Source: Oceanibaculum nanhaiense
GTDB taxonomy: Bacteria > Pseudomonadota > Alphaproteobacteria > Oceanibaculales > Oceanibaculaceae
Direction of reading: 5' to 3'
Length of the DNA: 58,171 bases
Assembly (NCBI RefSeq): GCF_002148795.1
Contig: NZ_MPOB01000015.1
Coordinates: 1 to 58,171 of the forward strand
The notes beneath the pieces are model-generated. The model worked only from the letters and a program-made list of their open reading frames with translations. It did no database searches and was not told where the DNA came from. This document shows positions 50,518-58,171 of the stretch, piece by piece. A program made the translations under genes and the position numbers. Numbering within the stretch: position 1 is the first letter of the stretch; each line of letters opens with the position of its first letter.

Positions 50518-51993
50518 TCAGACGACCAGCGGCGGCTCCTGCCGCTGTCTGCACGCCTCGCGGACGCACAACCGGCATGTCGTGCCAACCGGCACCGTTC
50601 CGGCCCGCCTCTCGATGCCATCGCCGGCGGCTACGCGGGAGGCGTCATCCGCGGTGCAGGCCAGCATGATCGACATCAGATGCCGCGTGCCCCCGGCGGT
50701 TGCCGGCTGCTTCTCGACGGCGCGGGCGAAGAACAGGAAATCATCGCCTGATGTCAGGGCGCCATAGGCGCGCGCGGTCATGCCGGGCGTCTGGAAGGCG
50801 CCGTAGATCACCCAGAGCGGGCAGGCGCTGCCGTAGCGGGGCAGCGGCAGGCGAGGCAGCGGCAGGCGCTTGCTGATATAGCCTGACGGGTCAGCCCGCA
50901 TGAAGGCGAAGCGTACGCCCTCCCGGCCAGGGCGGCGCAGGGTCGTCAGCCGGTGCGCGGCCTGCTCGTAGGAGACACCGAATATTCTGGCCAGCCTGTC
51001 AGGATCATAGCGATGCCGTTCCGCGGCGGCGAGGAACGGTTCGTACGGCATCAGCATCGCCGCGGCGGCATAGGCGTACAGCGCCTCCGTGGCCAGCCGG
51101 CACGCCGCGTCATCCTGTTCGAACCCCTCATGGCGCGCGAGGATCGCGGCAACCTCGTCCGCCGCGCCCTGGCGCACCTGCGCGCGCAGCCGCTCGAATG
51201 GCGATGGCGGATCCTCGCTGCCCGTCGGGTCGCCCGCCGGATCGCCCGCCGCATCGAACACAGGCGGGGAATAAAGCACCCGCCCGGCGTCGCCGGCGGC
51301 GCGCGTAGCGTCGGCATAATCCTCCAGTTCGGGGAAATAATTCTGCGACTCCACGATCAGCGCATCGACCTTCTCGGTCGGGGTGGCGGCGCGCACGCGG
51401 GTTTGCGCGCTGTCGAAGAACCCGGCCAGTGCCCGCGCCGTTTGGGAAAGGCGGGCGCTGTCGTCAGCAACAATCTTCAGGAAGCGGCGGCTGTCGGCCG
51501 CGTCGAGCGTGTCGTCGGCATGGACGATCTCCGCCGCCGAGCGAATCGACGTCACCTGGGTCAGCATCTGGTGCACGCTGTCGCGCAGGAACGGGTCGTG
51601 CTCAAGCCGGTCGGCGAGTGCCAGAACGGCCGCGTCACGGTCCTGGTAGGAGCGATAAACCCGCAGGAGGAGAGCCGCCCAACCCGGATGATGGCCGACG
51701 AACTGCTCGGCTGGCGCGAGCTCTGGAAGCTTTTCGCTCGCTGCCAGCTCCGCTGAAACCTCGCGCACCTCATCCGCCAGGCGGCGCTCGGCCTCGCCGT
51801 CGAGTTGAGCGCGATCAACGGCCAGTTCGGCGGCGATCCGGTCGAGCAATGCCGTTGGTGCAGGGCGGCGGTTGCGCTCAATCAGATTGAGGTAGGACGG
51901 CGATATGCCGGTGCGCTGCGCCAGCGTGCCCTGGGCGAGCCCCGCCTGCATGCGCAGATTCCTGATCTTGAGCCCAATCAGCTTCGTCGCCAT
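50518..51993 (-). CDS. ScfR-like short-chain fatty-acyl-CoA transcriptional regulator (XRE family)
   Basis: A 491-residue regulator. Residues ~7-62 are an XRE helix-turn-helix (IRNLRMQAGLAQGTLAQRTGISPSYLNLIERNRR); a helical middle follows, then an ImmA/IrrE-like region and a C-terminal ScfR domain (~340-480) with PRLPLPRYGSACPLWVIYGAF, and the cysteine pair TTCRLCVREACRQR at the end. ScfR/RamB proteins sense acyl-CoA and control short-chain fatty-acid metabolism. The IrrE region lacks a visible HExxH, so peptidase activity is unlikely. It is divergent from the Liv-type importer, and the inverted repeat in the shared gap is a candidate site. Confidence 0.82.
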   Translation of the reverse strand: MATKLIGLKIRNLRMQAGLAQGTLAQRTGISPSYLNLIERNRRPAPTALLDRIAAELAVDRAQLDGEAERRLADEVREVSAELAASEKLPELAPAEQFVGHHPGWAALLLRVYRSYQDRDAAVLALADRLEHDPFLRDSVHQMLTQVTSIRSAAEIVHADDTLDAADSRRFLKIVADDSARLSQTARALAGFFDSAQTRVRAATPTEKVDALIVESQNYFPELEDYADATRAAGDAGRVLYSPPVFDAAGDPAGDPTGSEDPPSPFERLRAQVRQGAADEVAAILARHEGFEQDDAACRLATEALYAYAAAAMLMPYEPFLAAAERHRYDPDRLARIFGVSYEQAAHRLTTLRRPGREGVRFAFMRADPSGYISKRLPLPRLPLPRYGSACPLWVIYGAFQTPGMTARAYGALTSGDDFLFFARAVEKQPATAGGTRHLMSIMLACTADDASRVAAGDGIERRAGTVPVGTTCRLCVREACRQRQEPPLVV

Positions 51994-52004
51994 CGCTCCT
52001 CCTG

Positions 52005-52055
52005 TTTGTAAATTAATGACAATGTTGCTTGAGTGTCAATGAAAGTCTTTACAAA
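52005..52055. promoter_or_regulatory. Inverted repeat in the ScfR-like/ABC divergent promoter region
   Basis: TTTGTAAA (52005-52012) and TTTACAAA (52048-52055) are perfect reverse complements separated by 35 bases in a locally AT-rich gap between two divergent genes. The position suits a regulator binding both half-sites, perhaps the ScfR-like protein itself. Assignment is inference. Confidence 0.5.
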
Positions 52056-52176
52056 AATATCGTGATTTAACAATTACTTATTGAAACGATGACAAGTCCG
52101 CGTAATGATGACGCAGGGTCATCGCGCCCTTGGAACAGCCGGCAGCAAGCCGGGACGCCAACAGGGAGGAAAAACA

Positions 52177-53517
52177 ATGACGATCGCGAAGATTAACCGA
52201 CGCCTATTTCTGCAAAGCAGCGGCATTGTCGGTGCCGGCCTTGCCATGCCTATGATTCTCTCGGGTGCCGCGCGCGCTCAGAGCTTCTGCAACAGCCCGA
52301 CCGGTTCAAAGGTCGTGTTCGGCTTCAACTGTCCGCAAACGGGCCCCTATGCCGAGGAAGGCAAGGACCAGCTCAAGGCGTACCAGCTCGCTGTGCAGCA
52401 TATTAACGGCGAGGGCGATGGCGGCATGCTCAACACCTTCAAGGGAACCGCGCTGAAGGGCAACGGCGTCCTGGGTAAGAAGGTGGAGTACGTCACCGGC
52501 GACACGCAGACCAAGAGCGACGCGGCGCGTGCCTCGGCGACGCGCATGATCGAGCGCGACGGCGCGATCATGATCTCGGGCGGCTCCTCGTCTGGCGTTG
52601 CCGTTGCCGTGCAGTCGCTGTGCCAGGACATGGGAATCATTTTCATGTCGGGTCTGACGCATTCCAACGACACCACCGGCAAGGACAAGAAGAAGAACGG
52701 CTTCCGGCATTTCTTCAACGCCTATATGTCGGGTGTCGCCATCGCGCCGGTTCTCGGTGAGGCCTATGGCAAGGATCGCCGTGCCTATCACCTCACAGCC
52801 GACTACACCTGGGGCTGGACCCAGGAAGAATCGATCAAGAACGCAACCGAGGCGCTTGGGTGGGAGACCGTGCAGACGGTGCGCACCCCGGTCGGCGCTG
52901 CCGACTTCTCGCAATACATCACGCCGGTCCTGAACTCCGGCGCCGATGTGCTTATCCTGAATCACTACGGCAACGACATGGTGAACTCGCTGCGCCAGGC
53001 GGTTCAGTTCGGCCTGCGCGACAAGCAGGTCAACGGCAAGAATTTCGAGATCGTCGTGCCGCTGTTCTCCGAGCTGATGGCGCAGGGTGCGGGCGATGCC
53101 ATCAAGGGCATCTATGGCACCGCCAACTGGGACTGGAAGCTGCAGAACGAAGGCACCAAGGCGTTCACGAAATCCTTCGGTGCGGCCTATGGCAGCCCGC
53201 CCTCGCAGGCCGCGCAGACCGGCTATGTGCAGGCCCTGCTCTATGCCGATGCCTGCGAGCGCGCCGGGACTTTCAATCCGGAGGGCGTCGTCAAGGCGCT
53301 GGAGGATTTTGAGTTCGATGGCCTGGGCAATGGACCGACATACTACCGCGGGTCCGATCATCAGTGCTTCAAGCCGGTCCTCGTTGTGCAGGGCAAGGAG
53401 CAGCCGAAGGACAAGTATGACCTGCTGGAGGTCGTGAAGGAGGTTCCGACCAAGACTGTTACCTATGACCCATCGATCTTCGGCGGAGAACTGGGGCCGG
53501 TCGGCACCAAGTGCTGA
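52177..53517 (+). CDS. Branched-chain-amino-acid-type ABC substrate-binding protein
   Basis: A 446-residue periplasmic binding protein of the LivK/urea/amide-binding type. The signal contains twin arginines (INRRLFLQSSGIVGAG), so Tat export is likely, and ends ARA. The mature part has VVFGFNCPQTGPYAEEGKDQLKAY, ISGGSSSGVAVAVQSLCQDMGIIFMSG, and TADYTWGW. Start chosen at ATG 52177 with GGGAGGA; an ATG at 52105 would add 24 residues before the Tat motif. It leads the five-gene liv-type operon. Ligand unknown: amino acid, urea or short amide are the usual ones. Confidence 0.9.
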   Translation: MTIAKINRRLFLQSSGIVGAGLAMPMILSGAARAQSFCNSPTGSKVVFGFNCPQTGPYAEEGKDQLKAYQLAVQHINGEGDGGMLNTFKGTALKGNGVLGKKVEYVTGDTQTKSDAARASATRMIERDGAIMISGGSSSGVAVAVQSLCQDMGIIFMSGLTHSNDTTGKDKKKNGFRHFFNAYMSGVAIAPVLGEAYGKDRRAYHLTADYTWGWTQEESIKNATEALGWETVQTVRTPVGAADFSQYITPVLNSGADVLILNHYGNDMVNSLRQAVQFGLRDKQVNGKNFEIVVPLFSELMAQGAGDAIKGIYGTANWDWKLQNEGTKAFTKSFGAAYGSPPSQAAQTGYVQALLYADACERAGTFNPEGVVKALEDFEFDGLGNGPTYYRGSDHQCFKPVLVVQGKEQPKDKYDLLEVVKEVPTKTVTYDPSIFGGELGPVGTKC

Positions 53518-53594
53518 TCGACTGAGAAGCTGGCGGCCGGCTGTCGCAGGCCGGCCGCCTCTTCGTTTGCCGCATCGTTTCTCTACCGGAGCGT

Positions 53595-54626
53595 ATGGGA
53601 TTCATGGACCAACTTATACTCCAGCTGCTCAACGGCCTCGACAAGGGCGCGGCCTACGCCTTGATTGCGCTCGGCCTGACACTCGTCTTCGGCACGCTTG
53701 GCATTGTCAATTTCGCGCATGGCGCCCTGTTCATGATTGGCGCCTTCTGCGCTGTCGTCTTCAGCCGCCTGCTCCAATTCGAAACCGTGACCATAGACCC
53801 CGACCGGCTGACCCCGTGGGGGTCGCCGATGGAGGTGCGTACGCCGCTCGTCCAGGCATGGCTTGGTGATTTCGGCGCTGTCCTGGTGCAGTGGTCGGTA
53901 CCGCTGTCCGTTCTCTTTGCCATTCCGGTCATGCTCGTCGTGGGCATCGCCATGGAGCGCGGGCTGATCCGGCATTTCTACAAGCGCGCCCATGCGGATC
54001 AGATCCTGGTCACTTTCGGACTGGCGATCGTCCTGCAGGAGATCGTGAAGGCGAATTTCGGCGCCAACCCCATACCGACAAGCGCTCCAGCCGCCCTGGC
54101 CGGCAGTGTCGATGTCGGCGGATGGATGGGTTTCAGCGGCATCTTCTACCCCTGGTGGCGATTGGTGTATCTGGGCTTCGCGCTGACCGTCATGGGGATG
54201 GTGATCGCGTTCCTGCGCTATACGACCTATGGCATGGTGGTGCGCGCGGGCATGGAAGACCGGCAGACCGTCGGGTTCCTTGGCATCGACATCCAGAAGC
54301 GCTTCACGGTCGTGTTCGGCATTGCCGCCGTGGTCGCGGGGATCGCCGGGGTCATGTACACGCCGATCGTCTCGCCCAACTACCATATCGGCATGGATTT
54401 CCTGGTCCTGTCCTTCGTGGTGGTCGTTGTTGGCGGCATGGGCTCGGTGAGCGGCGCGGTACTTGCCGGCTTCCTGCTCGGAATCCTGCAATCCTTCGCG
54501 TCAATGAACGAGGTCAACAACATCCTGCCTGGCATCGACCAGGTCATCATATACCTCGTCGCCGTTGTCGTGCTGCTGGTGATGCCGCGCGGCCTGATGG
54601 GGCGCAAGGGCGTAATGGAGAACTGA
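53595..54626 (+). CDS. livH: LivH-type ABC permease
   Basis: A 343-residue permease with the LivH landmarks: N-terminal [41 protein letters not shown], the later [22 protein letters not shown] (coupling loop, ~residues 211-232) and [16 protein letters not shown] ~40-residue insert after the second helix (~residues 60-100, extracytoplasmic) makes it longer than E. coli LivH. It starts 77 bases after the SBP and ends one base before livM. Confidence 0.92.
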   Translation: MGFMDQLILQLLNGLDKGAAYALIALGLTLVFGTLGIVNFAHGALFMIGAFCAVVFSRLLQFETVTIDPDRLTPWGSPMEVRTPLVQAWLGDFGAVLVQWSVPLSVLFAIPVMLVVGIAMERGLIRHFYKRAHADQILVTFGLAIVLQEIVKANFGANPIPTSAPAALAGSVDVGGWMGFSGIFYPWWRLVYLGFALTVMGMVIAFLRYTTYGMVVRAGMEDRQTVGFLGIDIQKRFTVVFGIAAVVAGIAGVMYTPIVSPNYHIGMDFLVLSFVVVVVGGMGSVSGAVLAGFLLGILQSFASMNEVNNILPGIDQVIIYLVAVVVLLVMPRGLMGRKGVMEN

Positions 54627-54627
54627 C

Positions 54628-55767
54628 ATGAACGCCTTGCGGAACGATTTCATCTACCTCGTGGTGTTCGCCGCGGCGGTGCTGGCCATGCCGATCTGGC
54701 TGGCGCCCTTTGGCGCGGCCTATCCGGACCTGATGCAGAAATTCGCGATCTACGGCATCTTCGCAATCGGCTTCAACATCCTGTTCGGCATGACCGGTTA
54801 TCTTTCGTTCGGGCATGCCGCTTTCCTCGGTGTCGGCTCCTATGCGGCGGTGTGGTCGTTCAAGCTGCTGAGCATGAACGTCATTCCGGCGCTTGCGCTG
54901 GCGATCCTGGTCTCCGGCTTGTTCGCCGCCGCCATCGGTTATATCAGCCTGCGGCGTTCCGGGATCTACTTCTCGATCCTGACGCTTGCCTTCGCGCAGA
55001 TGTCCTACAACCTCGCCTATTCGGTGTTCACGCCGATCACCAACGGCGAGACGGGGCTGCAGCTCGCCCTCAATGATCCGCGGATCATCGATCGCGCCTT
55101 ATTCGCCGATACGCCTGGTATTCCCCGCCCCAGCCTGTTCGGGCTCGAACTCGGCGGCTATGAAGCCTTCTACCTATGCGCGGTGGTCCTGATCCTGTGC
55201 TTCTTCGTGGCGATGCGGATCGAACGGTCGCCGTTCGGGATGATGCTCAAGGCCATCAAGTCAAACCAGACGCGGATGGCCTATACAGGCTTCAACACCC
55301 GCCCCTACACGCTGTCGGCGTTCATCATCTCGGGCATTTATGCCGGTATTGCGGGTGGGCTGCTGGCGGTTTCGGATCCGCTTGCCGGCGCGGAGCGCAT
55401 GCAGTGGACCGCGTCGGGAGAGGTTGTCCTGATGACCATCCTCGGCGGTGTTGGCACCCTCGTCGGCCCGGTCATCGGCGCGGCGGTGATCAAATATTTC
55501 GAGAATATCTTCTCGGCCTTCCACAAGGCGAAGCTGGAGGACATCTTCTCGTTCCTGCCCGATGGTCTGGAGAATGTCGTGGTCTCGACCGTCTCCCCCT
55601 TTGTCGGCGAGGGCTGGCATCTCACGCTCGGCATCATCTTCATGCTGATCGTGGTCTTCCTGCCGGGCGGCCTGATGGAGGGCGCGCGCCGGATCAAGGC
55701 GCGCTTCGGCACCGGGCGCGGCGGTGGAAATGAGGCACGTTCAAGCAACCCGGCACCGGCGGAATAG
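54628..55767 (+). CDS. livM: LivM-type ABC permease
   Basis: A 379-residue permease: [35 protein letters not shown] at helices 2-3, [37 protein letters not shown] as the ATPase-coupling loop, and [20 protein letters not shown]. The C-terminal ~25 residues are basic and low in complexity. It pairs with LivH; the ATPase genes follow directly. Confidence 0.92.
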   Translation: MNALRNDFIYLVVFAAAVLAMPIWLAPFGAAYPDLMQKFAIYGIFAIGFNILFGMTGYLSFGHAAFLGVGSYAAVWSFKLLSMNVIPALALAILVSGLFAAAIGYISLRRSGIYFSILTLAFAQMSYNLAYSVFTPITNGETGLQLALNDPRIIDRALFADTPGIPRPSLFGLELGGYEAFYLCAVVLILCFFVAMRIERSPFGMMLKAIKSNQTRMAYTGFNTRPYTLSAFIISGIYAGIAGGLLAVSDPLAGAERMQWTASGEVVLMTILGGVGTLVGPVIGAAVIKYFENIFSAFHKAKLEDIFSFLPDGLENVVVSTVSPFVGEGWHLTLGIIFMLIVVFLPGGLMEGARRIKARFGTGRGGGNEARSSNPAPAE

Positions 55768-55777
55768 GAGTCGCAAC

Positions 55778-56539
55778 ATGACAAATGCGGTGCTTCACGT
55801 CGCGGACGTGCATAAAAGCTTCGGTGGCCTGCATGCCCTGTCAGACATCGATCTGCAGGTCATGGAGGGCACGATCCACGCGATCATCGGCCCGAACGGC
55901 GCCGGCAAGTCGACATTGCTGAATGTGTGCATCGGGCGCCTCGCACCCGATTCTGGGGCGGTGGTTTTCGATGGCCAGGTGATCACGGGCAAGCGCCCGC
56001 ACGAGATCAACCAGATGGGCATCGTGCGCGTGTTTCAGACACCCGAGATATTTCCCGATCTGACGTTGCTCCAGAACGTCATGGTGCCGGCTTTCGCGAA
56101 GCGCGATGGTGCTTTCACCCTCAATGCCTTTCGTGGGGCGGACAGGGAGACGGAGATTCGCGACGAGGCCGAGCACTGGCTCGCCGATGTCGGGCTTGCC
56201 GCACACAAGGATACGCAGGCGGCGAGCCTGTCGCGCGGCGACAAGCGCCGGCTTGAGCTGGCAATGGGGCTGATACAGCATCCGCGGCTCCTTCTCCTGG
56301 ACGAGCCGACCGCCGGCATGTCACGCCACGACACCAACTCCACCATCGAACTGCTTAAAAAAATCAAGGAGCGCGGGATGACCAAGGTCATCATCGAACA
56401 CGACATGCATGTCGTGTTTTCGCTGGCTGACCGCGTTACGGTCCTCGCGCAGGGACGCATCATCGCCGACGGCACGCCGGAAGAGGTCAGGGGCAGCGCG
56501 GTGGTGCAGGAAGCCTATCTGGGAGGTGCGCACCGATGA
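55778..56539 (+). CDS. livG: LivG-type ABC ATPase
   Basis: A 253-residue ATPase: Walker A GPNGAGKST, Q-loop VFQTPEIFPDLTLLQNVMVPAF, a divergent signature LSRGDKRRLELAMGL, Walker B LLLLDEPTAGMS and switch His EHDMHVVFSLADRVTVL, plus the short LivG C-terminal extension. Start chosen at ATG 55778 with TAGGAG; the longer frame upstream lies in livM. It overlaps livF by 4 bases (ATGA). Confidence 0.92.
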   Translation: MTNAVLHVADVHKSFGGLHALSDIDLQVMEGTIHAIIGPNGAGKSTLLNVCIGRLAPDSGAVVFDGQVITGKRPHEINQMGIVRVFQTPEIFPDLTLLQNVMVPAFAKRDGAFTLNAFRGADRETEIRDEAEHWLADVGLAAHKDTQAASLSRGDKRRLELAMGLIQHPRLLLLDEPTAGMSRHDTNSTIELLKKIKERGMTKVIIEHDMHVVFSLADRVTVLAQGRIIADGTPEEVRGSAVVQEAYLGGAHR

Positions 56540-57282
56540 ACGCCCTGACAGCGCCACAGGCCGATGCCGCCACCGGCACGCCTTTCTTCAGCGTGAAGGA
56601 CATCCATGCCTATTATGGGGAGAGCTACATCGTTCAGGGTGTCAGCTTCGAGATCGCCGAAGGTGATATCGTGGCCCTGCTTGGCCGCAACGGCGCCGGC
56701 AAGACATCGACGCTGCGCACGCTGGCACGGGCACAAGACCCCCAGCTGAAGCGCGGGGAGATATGGCTCGGCGACCTTGCCGTCCATAGGCTGAAAGATT
56801 TTCAGGCGTCACAACACGGCATCCAGTTCGTGCAGGAAGACCGGCGCATCATTCCCGGCCTCACTGTCGAGGAGAACCTCCAGCTTGCGCAGATCGCCGA
56901 ACCGAAGGGCTGGTCGCTGGACAAAATCTATGAATCTTTTCCGCGTCTGGCGGAAAGGCGCAAGCAGGATGGCGTGACGCTGTCCGGCGGCGAGCAGCAG
57001 ATGCTGGCCGTGGCGCGTGCGCTGGCCCGCGACATCAAGCTGCTGCTTCTCGATGAGCCCTATGAAGGGCTGGCGCCGGTCATCGTGAAGGAGATCGAAA
57101 GGATCGTCGCGCAGATCAAGGAACTCGGCATCACCACCATCATCGTCGAGCAGAATGCGGTGGCTGCGCTTGAGCTTGCCAACCGCGCGCTGATCCTCGA
57201 CATGGGGCAGATCGTTTTCGACGGCACCGCCCAGTCGGTGCTGGACAGCCCGGATCTGCGCAAGGAATACCTCGCCATCTGA
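56536..57282 (+). CDS. livF: LivF-type ABC ATPase
   Basis: A 248-residue ATPase: Walker A GRNGAGKTS, Q-loop FVQEDRRIIPGLTVEENL, canonical signature LSGGEQQMLAVARAL, Walker B LLLLDEPYEGLAPVI, and VEQNAVAALELANRALIL. It has a ~20-residue N-terminal lead before the domain. It is the last gene of the importer operon. The order livG then livF is the common one. Confidence 0.92.
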   Translation: MNALTAPQADAATGTPFFSVKDIHAYYGESYIVQGVSFEIAEGDIVALLGRNGAGKTSTLRTLARAQDPQLKRGEIWLGDLAVHRLKDFQASQHGIQFVQEDRRIIPGLTVEENLQLAQIAEPKGWSLDKIYESFPRLAERRKQDGVTLSGGEQQMLAVARALARDIKLLLLDEPYEGLAPVIVKEIERIVAQIKELGITTIIVEQNAVAALELANRALILDMGQIVFDGTAQSVLDSPDLRKEYLAI

Positions 57283-57505
57283 AGCCGGCCTGAAGCAATG
57301 AGAATATCCCGCCTGTCCTGGACAGGTTATCGCTGGGAAATTCCGTGGTCGCCGTTTCAAACGCGAAATGGTGCGCTGGTCAGGGTGTAGATGCGAACCA
57401 TTATATTATTGAAATAAATAGATAATTTGATTCTCCTAAGTCTTGATGCCTCAAGGCCCTGGTGGGGGCATCAAGACGAAGGAGAAGGGCGTTCATGGCA
57501 ACAGA
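57283..57505. other. Intergenic region between convergent livF and RTX gene, with hairpin
   Basis: No gene is seen. An AT-rich patch (57400-57440) precedes a perfect 11-bp hairpin, GTCTTGATGCC (57440-57450) with GGCATCAAGAC (57467-57477). It lies 29 bases beyond the stop of the minus-strand RTX gene and could terminate it, although the T-run is weak. A shorter palindrome (CCTGTCCTGGACAGG) follows livF at about 57312-57326. Confidence 0.55.
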
Positions 57506-58171
57506 TCAGCCGTAGAAGGCGGTGTCGATATCGGCAGCGGTGAGCTGGCTGATGCCGAGGAAGGTGAGGGTCGCCCCCGCCACCTCGATGACCACGCCGG
57601 TGTCGGTCACGGTCTGGCTGGCAATCGCCGCCTGCAGTTCCGCCAGCGTCGCATTTTCTACCGCGAGATGGTCCGTGCCCTGCTGGAAGTCGGTCACCGT
57701 AGCGGTGAGGATCGCATCGGCAAAGGCCGCATCATAGGCCCGCAGGATGAAGACATCCGCGCCGTCACCGCCGGTCAGCGTGTCGTTGCCGAAGCCGGAA
57801 TAGAGCACGTCGTTGCCGGCACCGCCGGTGATGGAATCATGGCCCTTGCCGCCGCGCAGCTCGTCATTGCCGGCACCGCCCATGACCGTGTCGGCATTCA
57901 TGCCACCCTGCGCGACATTGGACCCGCCGCCGGTCAGGTCCAGCGTATCGAAGCCGGTGCCGCCGTCGAGGCTGTCATTACCCTCGCCGCCAAACACGGA
58001 GTCGTTACCGTCGCCGCCCAGCAGCGTGTCATTGCCATCGGCAGAGCCAACCGTATCGTTGCCGGCACCGCCATCGATATAATCGTCATCCGCACCCAGC
58101 ACGATGTACTGGCTGGCATCGTCGGCCACCACATAGTTCTGGCCGGCGCCGCCGGTGATGGTGGTCGAGCC
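57506..58171 (-). CDS. RTX-type calcium-binding protein, C-terminal part (5' end outside window)
   Basis: The reading frame is open to the right edge, so only the last ~221 residues are present. They contain about eight GGxGxDxx(L/V) nonapeptides (for example GGAGNDTVGSADGNDTLLG, GGDGNDSVFG, GGEGNDSLDG, GGAGNDVLYS), which fold as a calcium-bound beta-roll. A ~65-residue C-terminal domain follows, of the kind that carries the type I secretion signal (VFILRAYDAAFADAILTATVTDFQQGTDHLAV, ending ADIDTAFYG). The protein is probably exported by a type I system; function and N-terminal domain cannot be seen. Inside the window it is followed by the hairpin at 57440. Confidence 0.88.
   Translation of the reverse strand, partial: GSTTITGGAGQNYVVADDASQYIVLGADDDYIDGGAGNDTVGSADGNDTLLGGDGNDSVFGGEGNDSLDGGTGFDTLDLTGGGSNVAQGGMNADTVMGGAGNDELRGGKGHDSITGGAGNDVLYSGFGNDTLTGGDGADVFILRAYDAAFADAILTATVTDFQQGTDHLAVENATLAELQAAIASQTVTDTGVVIEVAGATLTFLGISQLTAADIDTAFYG

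Overview
The window reads as chromosome of a high-GC aerobic alphaproteobacterium, most likely Rhodospirillales-like. The basis is dense operons with ATGA/GTGA overlaps, a COQ7-type ubiquinone hydroxylase, a CyaC-like diheme adenylate cyclase, ScfR-type and CbrA-like regulators, and abundant TRAP, ABC and CaiB genes. No ribosomal or other taxonomic marker is present, so the assignment is an inference. The only compositionally foreign stretch is the first ~1.1 kb, which is visibly AT-richer than the rest.

Region by region. (1) 1-1025: an AT-rich two-gene fragment whose second gene carries a HEPN-type R-N-x3-H motif. (2) 1.3-10.1 kb: housekeeping genes. These are an orphan Wzt-like ABC ATPase, tRNA-Leu(CAA), YqaA/DsbB/COQ7, PaiB, a BtuF-like protein, a LysE exporter, a sulfite-oxidase-like/glutathione peroxidase pair and the CyaC-like redox-regulated cyclase. 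(3) 10.2-15.6 kb: a GldA/GldF/GldG-like ABC system with a DUF4340 protein and a GST. (4) 15.7-24.4 kb: a two-TM orphan, an RND efflux pair, and an Mla/MCE lipid-transport operon (STAS-MlaE, MlaF, MlaD, PqiC-like lipoprotein). (5) 24.4-33.6 kb: a fused TRAP transporter with divergent solute-binding protein, a CMD protein, a PrpD-family protein, an SDR, a LacI regulator, a HIBADH-family dehydrogenase and an MBL-fold lactonase-like hydrolase. (6) 33.8-47.0 kb: an enolase-superfamily enzyme, a uronate-dehydrogenase-like protein, a second LacI regulator, a complete carbohydrate ABC importer, MaoC and enoyl-CoA hydratases, an SDR, two class III CoA-transferases and an alpha/beta hydrolase. (7) 47.0-57.3 kb: an SSS-histidine kinase, a small membrane protein and a receiver, an ScfR-like regulator, and a divergent Liv-type ABC importer. 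(8) The right edge: the C-terminal part of an RTX calcium-binding protein.

The most informative structure is in regions 5 and 6. Two distinct LacI operator palindromes can be read directly. TGTTATCGATAACA-type sites occur at 26816, 30603 and 31802, around the TRAP/PrpD/SDR/lacI genes. TGTAAGCGCTTACA-type sites occur at 33761, 36853, 37063 and 43755, in front of the enolase/udh operon, the second lacI, the ABC importer operon and the CoA-transferase operon. Together they suggest two adjacent carbon-acid/sugar-acid catabolic regulons. The second joins uronate-type oxidation and sugar import to acyl-CoA chemistry, a combination I cannot match to a named pathway. Substrates are not deducible from sequence alone.

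Region 7 looks like a self-contained sensing and uptake unit: a receiver, a two-TM protein and a transporter-fused histidine kinase lie on one strand behind the ScfR-like regulator, with a five-gene importer reading away from a shared promoter region that contains a TTTGTAAA/TTTACAAA inverted repeat.
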